Origin: Deinococcus sp. KSM4-11
GTDB lineage: Bacteria; Deinococcota; Deinococci; Deinococcales; Deinococcaceae
Length of the DNA: 64,000 nucleotides
Assembly (NCBI RefSeq): GCF_004801415.1
Contig: NZ_SSNX01000002.1
Coordinates: 186,001-250,000, forward strand
Direction of reading: 5' to 3'
Of this stretch, positions 25,633 through 34,005 are shown in pieces. Position 1 is the stretch's first letter, and every line of letters begins with the position of its first letter. The position numbers and the translations under genes were made by a program. The notes under the pieces were generated by a model. It was given only the letters and a program-made list of their open reading frames with translations, was not told the origin of the DNA and ran no database searches.

Positions 25633-26137
25633 GGCGAGCTCCGGGCTTCCCGCGGCCATCGAACACACGGTAGGGTCAATCGACCGGATCGGGCGCGGCG
25701 GCTCACCCTGGCCGCTGGCGGACGCAACTGGCTGGCCCAGGTGAGCCTGGACGGACAGGACTCGCTGGTCTCTCGGCACTCGCGGGCGGCTCCGCGCCAC
25801 GCTGTACGCCCTCCAGCGCCCCGGCACAGCAAACCGAGAAGCCGGCGCAGTGCACCCTGAACAGCGCATTCGGGCGGAGTGACCTGCGCCGCGCCCTGGC
25901 ACTCGGCGACCCGAGGAGTGGCCAGATCGACGACCCCACGCATCCGTCAGCAGGCGTGGACACCGTCGCCCCGGGCATCAACGCCCAAGGCCAGTCCCGT
26001 GCCAGTTCTGGTCGCCGGCCGGCCGACACGACGGGCTACCGGCAGCCCCTCGCCGACCTTCACCCGCCAAACGTGCCGAGGGTAGAATCCGGCGGCGCTG
26101 TCAGCACGGAAAGCCACCCTCAGTCAAGAACACGACC
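25633..26137. other. Gene-free stretch
   Basis: About 500 bp between the XRE gene and the end of the beta-galactosidase gene. Short open frames exist in several phases but none has a ribosome site, a domain or a convincing composition. It could hold decayed coding sequence; I see no repeat, tRNA or terminator that I can support. Confidence 0.5.
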
Positions 26138-28186
26138 CTAGTGGCGGCCGGCCACCACCGTGATGTCCGCCACGCTGAATCCGGCGGGCACCCGAACGAG
26201 TCGCACGCCATAGGGTTCCAGGGTGAGGGGCTGGGCGAGGGGCTGCCCGTCCAGCGTGTGGAGCGTGCCCGGCACGGTCACCTGCACGGGGTCGGCGCGG
26301 TGGGCGTTGAGCAGGTGAAGGATCAGGCCGCCTTGCGTCTCGGAGAGCGTCACGTCGAGGTGGGGGGGCAGCGTGGTGTGGGGCATGCCGGCGTCGGTCA
26401 GGGCGCCTCTGAGCACGTCCATGAGTGACTGTTCGGGCAGTTGGGTGGCGATGTAGGTGGCCTGTCCCTGCCCGCTGACATGGCGGGTGATGGCCGGGCC
26501 ACCCTGCCAGTAGCCGTCCTGGAACGTTGCGAGCACCTCGGCGCCGGTCGGGTGGATTACCTCGGCCCAGGTGGTGGCGGGCACGGGCGTCGCCGCACCG
26601 GTGAAGCGGACGTGGGTGAGTTCGTCGGGGTGCAGGGGCACCCACTCCTCGACCCACAGGCCCAGGACGTCCCGCAGGCTGGCGGGGTAGCCGCCCAGGC
26701 CGATGTGCTCGTGCCCGTCGACGATGCCGCTGAAAAACCCGGTGACGAGATGCCCGCCGCCCTGCACGTAGGCACGGACGTTCGTGGCGTCCGCATCGGT
26801 CAGGAGGTACGAGTTCGGCATGACCAGCAGGTCGTAGGCGCCCAGGTCGCCGCCGGGATGCACGAAGTCCACGTTCTGCCCGAGCTGCCGAAGCGCGGCG
26901 TACCACGCCTGCACCAGCGGCATCAGGCTCAGCTGGGCGGGCTTGCTGTCGAGTTCCAGCGCCCAGCGGCTGTGCCAGTCGAACACGATTCCCACGCGGG
27001 CCCGCACGCGGGCGTCCAGCAGCGGCGTGAGGGTCCGGAGTTCCTCGCCGAAGGCCACGACCTCCCGCCACACGCGGGTGCGCTGGGGGCCGGGGTGCTG
27101 CACCAGGGCGCTGTGGTACTTCTCCGCGCCGGCCTTTGAGGCCCGCCACTGGAAGTACATGATTCCGCTCGCGCCGTGGGCGAGCGCCTGATGGTTGAGC
27201 AGCCGCGTCAGGCCGGGCGCCTTGGGAGCGTTGATGGCGCGCCAGTTCACGGCGCTCGTGGCCTGTTCCATCAGGATCCAGCGCTGCCCTCCGCGCAGGC
27301 TGCGGGTCAGGTCGAAGATCATGCCGGCCTCCAGGTGCGGATGTGCGGCGGCCGGGTCGGGGTAGGCGTCGACCGAGGCGACGTCCTCGTGCGTCGCCCA
27401 CTCGAAGTAATCCAGGCCGGGCAGGAAGCCCAGGAAGTTGGTGGTGACGGGGATGTCCGGCGTGACGTCACGCAGGATGCCGGCCTCCAGCTGGTACAGC
27501 TCCAGGATGTTGTCGCTGGAGAAGCGCCGCCAGTCGAGCTGCTGGGTGGGGTTGGCGTAGGTGGGCGCGCGACGGGGCGGCTGGATCTGCGCCCACTCGC
27601 CGTAATGCTGGCTCCAGAAGGCCGTGCCCCACGCGGCGTTCAGGGCGTCCAGGGTGGTGTACCGCGCGCGCAGCCACGCGCGGAACTTCACGGCGCAGGT
27701 GTCGCAGTAGCACTGGTCGATATGACAGCCGTACTCGTTGCCCACATGCCACAGCTGCACGGCCGGGTGCGTGCCGTAGCGGTCGGCCATGGCCCGCACG
27801 AGCGTGGCCACGTGCGCCCGGAAGCCCGGGTGGCTGGGGCAGTACAGCTGTCGGCCGCCGACCTCCAGCCGCACGCCGTCCACCGTGACGGGGCGCGAGT
27901 CCGGGTACAGCGTGGACAGCCACGGCGGTGGCGACGCGGTGGCAGTGGCCAGGTTCACGCCGATACCACCGGCATGCAGCAGCTCCATGACCTCATCGAG
28001 CCACGCGAAGTCGAACTCGCCGGGCGCCCGTTCCAGCAGCGCCCACGAGAAGATGCCGAGGGACACCAGGTTGACGCCCGCTTCCCGCATCAGGGCCACG
28101 TCCTCGCGCCACACCTCCGGCGGCCACTGTTCGGGGTTGTAGTCGGCGCCGTAGATCACGTGCGGCACGGCTGGGACGCGGGGCAT
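26138..28186 (-). CDS. GH42 beta-galactosidase
   Basis: ATG 28184-28186 overlaps the permease stop (TGATG). The 682-aa protein is a full GH42 enzyme: N-terminal TIM barrel (YGADYNPEQWP; acid/base Glu151 in WHVGNEYG; nucleophile Glu in WILMEQATS), then a trimerisation domain (about 390-600) and a small C-terminal beta domain. Cys116, Cys159, Cys161 and Cys164 match the zinc site of Thermus-type GH42 enzymes. No signal peptide, so it hydrolyses imported galactosides in the cytoplasm. It is the last gene of the LacI-controlled transporter operon. Confidence 0.93.
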   Translation of the reverse strand: MPRVPAVPHVIYGADYNPEQWPPEVWREDVALMREAGVNLVSLGIFSWALLERAPGEFDFAWLDEVMELLHAGGIGVNLATATASPPPWLSTLYPDSRPVTVDGVRLEVGGRQLYCPSHPGFRAHVATLVRAMADRYGTHPAVQLWHVGNEYGCHIDQCYCDTCAVKFRAWLRARYTTLDALNAAWGTAFWSQHYGEWAQIQPPRRAPTYANPTQQLDWRRFSSDNILELYQLEAGILRDVTPDIPVTTNFLGFLPGLDYFEWATHEDVASVDAYPDPAAAHPHLEAGMIFDLTRSLRGGQRWILMEQATSAVNWRAINAPKAPGLTRLLNHQALAHGASGIMYFQWRASKAGAEKYHSALVQHPGPQRTRVWREVVAFGEELRTLTPLLDARVRARVGIVFDWHSRWALELDSKPAQLSLMPLVQAWYAALRQLGQNVDFVHPGGDLGAYDLLVMPNSYLLTDADATNVRAYVQGGGHLVTGFFSGIVDGHEHIGLGGYPASLRDVLGLWVEEWVPLHPDELTHVRFTGAATPVPATTWAEVIHPTGAEVLATFQDGYWQGGPAITRHVSGQGQATYIATQLPEQSLMDVLRGALTDAGMPHTTLPPHLDVTLSETQGGLILHLLNAHRADPVQVTVPGTLHTLDGQPLAQPLTLEPYGVRLVRVPAGFSVADITVVAGRH

Positions 28187-29046
28187 CAGTCCTTCACCGC
28201 CCCACCGGCGATGCCGGCCACGAAATGGCGTTGCAGTGCCAGGAACAGCGCCAGGAACGGCACGGTGGCAATCGCTGTGCCGACCATCAGGCCGCCCCAC
28301 GACACGCGCGTCAGGCCCACCAGGGTGCCGAGCGCGACGGGCATGGTGTAGCTGTCCTTTTGCGTCAGCACGATCAGCGGCCACAGGTAGTCGTTCCAGG
28401 ACGCCAGGAACAGCAGGATCGCCAGGGCCGCCAGGGCGGGACGCACGACCGGCAGCGCAATCTGCCAGAAGAGACGCAGTTCGCTCGCCCCGTCGATGCG
28501 CGCGGCGTGCAGCAGGTCGGTGGGCACGGTCTGGAAGGCCTGGCGCATGTAGAAGATGCCGATGGTGTTCGCCAGCGAGGGCAGGATCACCGCCTGGAAG
28601 GTGTTGCTCATCTTCAGGTCGCGGGCGACCAGGATGAACTGCGGAATGATCGTCACGAAGGCCGGGATGGTCAGGGTGGCGACGATCACGCCGAACAGGA
28701 CGTTCTTGCCCCGGAAGTCGTATTTGGCGAAGGCGAAGCCGCCCAGGCTGGTCAGCAGCATGCTCAGCACCGTGTAGACGCTGGCGATCACCACCGAGTT
28801 GAGCAGGGTGCGCAGGAAGTTCGTGTCGGCCTGCAGGCCGCGGAAATTCTCAGCGAAGTTCGCCCCGAACCACAGGGGGGGCGTGGGACTGAAGATCGCG
28901 GTGTCCGGGTGGGTGGCGAAGACCAGCATCATCCACAGCGGCGCGAGGAACAGCAGCGCCAGCGGCACCAGGATGACGTGCAGCAGCGTGCCGTTGAGAC
29001 GGTCGCGGGCCTGCTGGCCGCGTGGATCGCGGGGGGCGGCGGTCAC
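28186..29046 (-). CDS. Sugar ABC transporter permease, MalG type
   Basis: Starts at GTG 29044-29046, overlapping the preceding permease stop by 4 bp. The 286-aa protein has six membrane spans and the EAA loop HAARIDGASELRLFWQIALP near residue 190. It pairs with the next upstream gene product to import the galactoside later cut by the GH42 enzyme. No ATPase gene accompanies the system. Confidence 0.92.
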   Translation of the reverse strand: MTAAPRDPRGQQARDRLNGTLLHVILVPLALLFLAPLWMMLVFATHPDTAIFSPTPPLWFGANFAENFRGLQADTNFLRTLLNSVVIASVYTVLSMLLTSLGGFAFAKYDFRGKNVLFGVIVATLTIPAFVTIIPQFILVARDLKMSNTFQAVILPSLANTIGIFYMRQAFQTVPTDLLHAARIDGASELRLFWQIALPVVRPALAALAILLFLASWNDYLWPLIVLTQKDSYTMPVALGTLVGLTRVSWGGLMVGTAIATVPFLALFLALQRHFVAGIAGGAVKD

Positions 29047-29939
29047 TGTTCCCGCCCGAAGAGGCGCAGCTGGATGACGCTGAAGATCGCCGCGATGGCC
29101 GCCACGGTGTACGCGATGGCGCTGGCGTACCCGAAGTTGAACGACCGGAAGCCCTGCTGGTACAGGTACGTGCCGAGCGTCATGGTGGCGTTGCCCGGGC
29201 CGCTGTTGGTGATCAGGGCGGGCTCGGTGAAGAGCTGCAGCGTGCCGATCACGCTCAGCACCAGGCAGAACAGCAGGCTGGGCCGCAGGAGCGGCAGCGT
29301 GATCCGCCAGAACTGCTGCCATGGGCTCGCGCCGTCGAGCGACGCGGCCTCGTAGACGTCTCCTGGAATGCCCTGCAGTCCGGCCAGCAGGATGATGGCG
29401 TTGTAGCCGGTCCAGCGCCACGTCATGGCGATGATCAGGACACTCATGGCGGGGCCGGCCTGGTTGAGCCAGTCCACGGGCGCGAGGCCAAGGCCGTGCA
29501 GCGCGCGGTTCACCATGCCGTAATCGGTGTTGAAGAGCAGGCGGAACACGGCCGAATAGGCCACGGTGCCGACCACCAGCGGCGCGAAGAACGCGAAGCG
29601 GAACAGGCCGGCGGCGCGCAGCAGGCGGCTGTTCAGTGCGACCGCCAGCGCCGTGGCGATGCTCAGCATCACGGGCACCTGGATGATCATGATCAGCAGG
29701 GTGTTCTTCAGGGCGGTGCCGAAGAACTCGTCGTGGATCAGCCGCGACCAGTTGCTCAGGCCGTAGGGCGCGGTGGCGCCCAGGCGGGAGTCCTTGAAAG
29801 ACATCAGGAAGGAACTGACGATCGGCCACGCCCAGAAACTCAGGAAGATCAGCAGGTACGGCAGCAGGAACAGGTACGGCGCGAGCGGCGAGCGGGGCCG
29901 GGCGCGCGCAGACCTCTGCGGGGACAGAGTGGTGGTCAT
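29043..29939 (-). CDS. Sugar ABC transporter permease, MalF type
   Basis: A 298-aa membrane protein, preceded by AGGAG. Six spans are predicted after a basic N-terminus; the EAA loop is YEAASLDGASPWQQFWRITL near residue 195. It lies 69 bp after the binding-protein gene; that gap has no strong terminator. Confidence 0.92.
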   Translation of the reverse strand: MTTTLSPQRSARARPRSPLAPYLFLLPYLLIFLSFWAWPIVSSFLMSFKDSRLGATAPYGLSNWSRLIHDEFFGTALKNTLLIMIIQVPVMLSIATALAVALNSRLLRAAGLFRFAFFAPLVVGTVAYSAVFRLLFNTDYGMVNRALHGLGLAPVDWLNQAGPAMSVLIIAMTWRWTGYNAIILLAGLQGIPGDVYEAASLDGASPWQQFWRITLPLLRPSLLFCLVLSVIGTLQLFTEPALITNSGPGNATMTLGTYLYQQGFRSFNFGYASAIAYTVAAIAAIFSVIQLRLFGREQ

Positions 29940-30008
29940 GGGGGAGCTCCTGTGGCAGGAACGGCAAGGGACGCGGCTGTCCAGCTCGCCGCGCCCCCGC
30001 CGGAGTGC

Positions 30009-31298
30009 TTACTTCGCGACGGGCAGGCCGGTGGCGCTGCTGATCTTCTTCGCAGCGTCGTCCAGGGCGTCCTGTGCGGTCTTGTACTTGCCTTTCACGT
30101 AGTCCGCCTGCACGACGATCATGACCTGCCGGGCGTCCTGGAAGTACTGCGTGCCGCGCGCCTGGGGCACGTCACCGAGCGTGTCGAGGATGGTCTGCCA
30201 GACCTTCTGCCCGCCCCAGTACGGCTGCGGCTGCGCCACGTAAGCGTCCTTGGCGGCCGTGAGCAGGCTGGGCACCAGACCCTCGCTCTTGAGCATGGTC
30301 ACCTGGCCGTTCGTGGTGGCCAGGGCATTCTGGATGAAGGCGTAGGCGGCGTCCTTGTTCTTGCTCGCGGCGGGAAGGGCCAGGGCGCTGCCCCCGAGGT
30401 TGCTGGCGCGCACGCCGCCGGCCTTGCTGGCGGGCATGGGGTACACGCCCCACTTGCCCTTCTGATCCGGGGCGTTGGTGCGGATGGTGCCCTCGTACCA
30501 CGCGCCGAACATGGCGCTGGCGAGTTTGTTCGCCTTGAAGGCGGTGATCTGGCCGCCCCAGTCGGTGGTCATCAGGACGCCGCCGCCGATGAGCTTTTTC
30601 ACAGTCTCCAGGGCGTTCACGCAGCCGCTCTTGGCGACGGTGACCTGGGTGGCGGCGTTGTCGAAGTAAAAGCAGCCGTTCTGGTTGGCCAGCATGCGGA
30701 ACCATTCGTCGTCCTGACCGTTGCCGACGGCGCCCATCTTGACGCTGCCGCCGAACTTGGCGCTGACCTTCTTGCCGGCGGCCAGGAAGTCGTCCCAGGT
30801 CTTGATGGCGGTGGGGTTCACGCCGGCCTGCTGGTACAGGTCACGGCGGTAGAAGATCACGACGGGACCCGAATCCCACGGCATGGCGTAGCGTTTGTTC
30901 CCGACCATGAGCTCCGTCCACTTGAAGGCCGGGAACTGCGCGGCGACCTTGTCGGCGCCCAGGGTGTTCAGGTCAGTGAAGCAGTCGGGGAAGCGGGCCC
31001 AGAAGACTTCCGCCTCGTTGTTCTCGATGGAATACACGTCCGGGAGGTCGGCGCCACCGGCGGCGCAGCCAGCCAGCCCACGGTCGTAGGTGTTCTGGTT
31101 GCCGAGGTCGACGACGTTGACCTTCACGTTCGGGTACTTGGCGTTGAAGCTGGGAATGGTGGCCTGCAGCGCCTTGGCGGCCACGTCCCAGGACCACACG
31201 GTGACGGTGCCGGACAGCGCGTTGCCCTGCGCGGCGGCGCTGGTGGCGGCGGACAGGGTGGCGAGGGTGAGGGCAGTGATCAGCGCGGTCTTCTTCAT
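30009..31298 (-). CDS. Sugar ABC transporter substrate-binding protein
   Basis: ATG 31296-31298 follows AGGAG; a longer frame would start within the operator. The 429-aa protein has a clear signal peptide (KKTALITALTLATLSAATSA, then AQ) and a family-1 sugar-binding fold beginning LSGTVTVWSWDVAAKALQ. Three conserved-looking Cys residues lie in GCAAGG, DCFTDL and NGCFYF, with another in KSGCVNAL, so disulfides are likely. First gene of the galactoside operon, divergent from its LacI regulator. Confidence 0.93.
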   Translation of the reverse strand: MKKTALITALTLATLSAATSAAAQGNALSGTVTVWSWDVAAKALQATIPSFNAKYPNVKVNVVDLGNQNTYDRGLAGCAAGGADLPDVYSIENNEAEVFWARFPDCFTDLNTLGADKVAAQFPAFKWTELMVGNKRYAMPWDSGPVVIFYRRDLYQQAGVNPTAIKTWDDFLAAGKKVSAKFGGSVKMGAVGNGQDDEWFRMLANQNGCFYFDNAATQVTVAKSGCVNALETVKKLIGGGVLMTTDWGGQITAFKANKLASAMFGAWYEGTIRTNAPDQKGKWGVYPMPASKAGGVRASNLGGSALALPAASKNKDAAYAFIQNALATTNGQVTMLKSEGLVPSLLTAAKDAYVAQPQPYWGGQKVWQTILDTLGDVPQARGTQYFQDARQVMIVVQADYVKGKYKTAQDALDDAAKKISSATGLPVAK

Positions 31299-31335
31299 GG
31301 ATTCTCCTGTGTGGCTGGGACTGTACCGGCGTTCA

Positions 31336-31347
31336 GCAACCGGTTTC
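31336..31347. promoter_or_regulatory. LacI-type operator O1
   Basis: GCAACCGGTTTC, centred on the palindrome AACCGGTT, lies 38 bp upstream of the binding-protein start. An identical 12-mer is found 122 bp away at 31458-31469. The form G-AACCGGTT-C is typical of LacI-family sites. Confidence 0.8.
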
Positions 31348-31424
31348 TCGGCGGGGCACAACGGTGCCCTTCAGGGTCAATCCGGCGCGGTGAGCAGCGA
31401 GGGCAAGGCCGTCGAGCGCGGGAT

Positions 31425-31453
31425 TTGATTGTTGAACGGTTGAAGCATACATT
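31425..31453 (+). promoter_or_regulatory. Promoter of the lacI-type gene
   Basis: TTGATT (31425-31430), 17-bp spacer, TACATT (31448-31453). Transcription should start at about 31460, inside operator O2, so the regulator would repress its own gene. Confidence 0.65.
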
Positions 31454-31457
31454 CTGA

Positions 31458-31469
31458 GCAACCGGTTTC
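31458..31469. promoter_or_regulatory. LacI-type operator O2
   Basis: Second copy of GCAACCGGTTTC, in the same orientation as O1, covering the predicted start of the regulator mRNA. The 122-bp spacing would permit a DNA loop between the two sites. Confidence 0.8.
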
Positions 31470-31483
31470 GCAAGGGGGAACGT

Positions 31484-32503
31484 ATCCGCAAGAAAGCCCC
31501 GACCATCTACGACATTGCCGCCCGCGCCCAGGTCTCGGTCTCCACCGCGTCGCGCGTCCTCAACGGCCACACCACCGTGAACGCCGACCTGCGCGAGCGG
31601 GTCGAGCGCGCCATGCAGGACCTGCGGTTCCGGCCCAACCGGATCGCGCAGACGCTCTACCATCACCGCTCCCACACCATCGGCTGCATCCTCCCCGACA
31701 TCGGCAATCCCTTCTTCTCGCAGCTGTTTCTGCAACTGGAGATCGGTGCCTTCGAACGCGGATACACCATGATCCTGGGCAACACCGTCAGCCTCCGCGA
31801 GCTGGAACGCACGCACCTGCGCACCCTGGCCGAGCGGCAGGTGGACGGCCTGCTGTACCTCGGCGGCCTCGCCAACGACGCCGCCCCGGATCCGGAAGAC
31901 CTGCAAGCCGTGCACGACGTGGCCGAGCGCCTTCCGGTGGTCGTCGTGAACGGCGACCTGCCCGGCGTGCCCGTCGCCGCGCGGATCCGCTCCGACGAGG
32001 CGGCCGGCATGCGCGCCCTGCTGAACCTGCTGCAGGCCCGGGGCCACCGGGACGTGGCCTTTCTGGGCGGGCGGAACGACGTGACGACCAGCCTCGACAA
32101 GCTGCGTGAATACGACGCGCTGCACCCGGACGCCCCGGCCCACTGGCGGCAGGTGACGGGACTGACCATCGATGCCGGGCGCGCCGCCATGGCCACCCTG
32201 CTCGCGGGTGGCGTGCAGCCCACGGCGGCGGTGTGCATCAACGACCTCGTCGCCGCGGGCGCGCTCGCCGGGGCGCGGGAACAGGGCGTGGACGTCCCCG
32301 GTACCCTGTCCCTGGCCGGGTTCGACGACATCTTCGTCGCGCAGGTGGTCTCCCCTCCACTGACCAGCGTGAACCACAACTACGACCTGCTGGCCCGCAC
32401 CGCCCTAGACGCCCTGATGGACAGCATCAACGGAAACCTGTCGCCCCGCTCGGTGGAGGTGCCCACCGTGATCGTCGAGCGCGGCTCCATCCGCACCCGG
32501 TGA
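31484..32503 (+). CDS. LacI-family transcriptional regulator, apparent ATC start
   Basis: The 339-aa protein has the LacI HTH (TIYDIAARAQVSVSTASRVL) and a periplasmic-binding-type sensor domain (HTIGCILPDIGNPFFSQLF to the C-terminus). In this frame there is no ATG, GTG or TTG before the HTH: the frame opens at 31436 and the first such codon, GTG 31577, would delete the HTH. AAGGGGG at 31472-31478 stands five bases before ATC 31484, giving a normal N-terminus (x-RKKAPTIYDIA). CTG 31454 lies before the predicted mRNA start. It should repress the galactoside operon, with a galactoside or product as inducer. Confidence 0.88.
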   Translation: MRKKAPTIYDIAARAQVSVSTASRVLNGHTTVNADLRERVERAMQDLRFRPNRIAQTLYHHRSHTIGCILPDIGNPFFSQLFLQLEIGAFERGYTMILGNTVSLRELERTHLRTLAERQVDGLLYLGGLANDAAPDPEDLQAVHDVAERLPVVVVNGDLPGVPVAARIRSDEAAGMRALLNLLQARGHRDVAFLGGRNDVTTSLDKLREYDALHPDAPAHWRQVTGLTIDAGRAAMATLLAGGVQPTAAVCINDLVAAGALAGAREQGVDVPGTLSLAGFDDIFVAQVVSPPLTSVNHNYDLLARTALDALMDSINGNLSPRSVEVPTVIVERGSIRTR

Positions 32504-32513
32504 CGGTCTACTT

Positions 32514-32563
32514 GGGTTCCCGATGTCCGTGCCGGGTGCGGCCGGACTGGCGAAGCGGAACCC
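32514..32563. terminator. Possible two-way terminator between convergent genes
   Basis: GGGTTCC (32514-32520) and GGAACCC (32557-32563) are exact inverses, with CCGGGT (32532-32537) and ACCCGG (32560-32565) offering an alternative stem. The site lies between the ends of the LacI gene and the leftward gene 32584-33729. Confidence 0.4.
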
Positions 32564-32583
32564 GGCTGTGAACCGGCCCGCGG

Positions 32584-33729
32584 TTACAGCGGCGCCGCCC
32601 TGCCGATCTGGTATTCCGCCTCGGCGTCATGCCGGATGACGACCTCGCATGCGGACTGCTCGCGCGCACCTGAGGCCGCGCACATGCTGAGCGCACCGGG
32701 AAGATCGCGGTTCAGGTACAGGTAGTAGCGGGCGGCATCCGTATAGCAGGTGTGCCGGAGCGCCGGGTCGGCCGCCTGCGGGCACAGCCGCTGCACGTAC
32801 GGCCGGTCCACCGCCAGGGTTCCGGTCACCCGGTCACGGGATATGCTCGACGCGCAGGCCTGCGCCGCCACGCCCCCGGCGTGCGCGCAGACCGCGAAGG
32901 CCGCGGCGGCCGTGCGCGACCGCAGGGCAATCAGGGTGCCCTGGTAGCTGTAACACGCGGTGCGCTCCACACCCTGCACCTGGGTACACGGCCACGCCGG
33001 ATCCCCGCTGCGGTAGGTGGGCGGCGTGGGGTAATGGAACGCCTTCATGGTCGCCGCGACGCGGTACTCCATGAAGACGCCGCCCGTGCAGAAGAACCGT
33101 TCGGTCTCCCCCGCCTGACGCATGCCCTCGCAGCCCCGCAGGGCCTCCCGGAGCTGTGGCCAGCCTCCCGGCCCGGGCGCGGCCATCAGGGCGCGCATCA
33201 TCAGGCCGTGCCCGATGCCGTGCACGCAGTCGGTGTACATCGCGGGCGGCCCCTGGCCGCGGTACCCGGCGCAGACGGCCGAGAGGTCGGCGTGGGCATT
33301 CTCCGGCCGGCCGATGTAGAGCATCAGCACGCCGTGATAGCAGCCGCTGCCCAGCGTATCCCCACACGCCTGGAGCTGCTCGCCCAGCGTGGCGTACTTC
33401 GAGGCCGTGGCGTACCCGATCTCATGTGCGAAGGGATGGCCCTCGCTGGCGAAGGCCGGCTGACGCACCAGTTCCGTGGCGATCCGCAGGGCCGTGCGCG
33501 GATCGGTGCGCGCCACGATCCGGCGCAGTTCCCGCCCCACACAGTTCACGTCCTCACCGCACACGCGGCTCACCTGCAGGCCGTCCATCGGCACTGGCGC
33601 GATCCGTGGCCACAGCAGGAGCGCGCCGATCAGCGCGGCCAGCCCAGCCAGCGGCCACAGCAGGAGCCACGTGGCCCGGCGCCGCGCGCGGCGGTGGTCG
33701 GTCACCGCTTCACCGTCCGTCCATGTCAT
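32584..33729 (-). CDS. Membrane-anchored Cys-rich protein with HG/HGxGH motifs, unknown function
   Basis: About 381 aa, starting at ATG 33727-33729 (a GTG nine bases upstream is equally possible). One membrane helix (about 20-42, LLLWPLAGLAALIGALLLWP) anchors a large extracytoplasmic part. That part has repeated helical units with cysteines: GCYHGVLMLYIG, DCVHGIGHGLMMR, FCTGGVFMEY, ACYSYQGTLIAL and HTCYTDAARYYLY. The repeated Cys and His suggest disulfides and a metal or haem site. I recognise this pattern only from uncharacterised proteins. It converges on the LacI gene and is not in an operon. Confidence 0.8.
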   Translation of the reverse strand: MTWTDGEAVTDHRRARRRATWLLLWPLAGLAALIGALLLWPRIAPVPMDGLQVSRVCGEDVNCVGRELRRIVARTDPRTALRIATELVRQPAFASEGHPFAHEIGYATASKYATLGEQLQACGDTLGSGCYHGVLMLYIGRPENAHADLSAVCAGYRGQGPPAMYTDCVHGIGHGLMMRALMAAPGPGGWPQLREALRGCEGMRQAGETERFFCTGGVFMEYRVAATMKAFHYPTPPTYRSGDPAWPCTQVQGVERTACYSYQGTLIALRSRTAAAAFAVCAHAGGVAAQACASSISRDRVTGTLAVDRPYVQRLCPQAADPALRHTCYTDAARYYLYLNRDLPGALSMCAASGAREQSACEVVIRHDAEAEYQIGRAAPL

Positions 33730-34005
33730 CGGGCCCACTGTAGCGAAGCTGGATGAACGCCGCCGGGGCGGAGGCCCACCCCGACCCGGCGCGTCAGATC
33801 TTCACGAACGGAACGCCGGCCGGCGTTCAGGGAACCGTGAGACGCGCTCCCCTACGCTCGCGCCAGGGAGGCAATCCGCCCTGGTCTGGGTGGACCGTGG
33901 CCACATCGGCCGACCGCCCGGCTGGCTCTCCGTCTCTGACCGTCCGCACCCTGACGTCCTGGGCCCAGGTGATCGTGGCCCGTTTCCCTCTGGAGGTTCA
34001 CCCGA

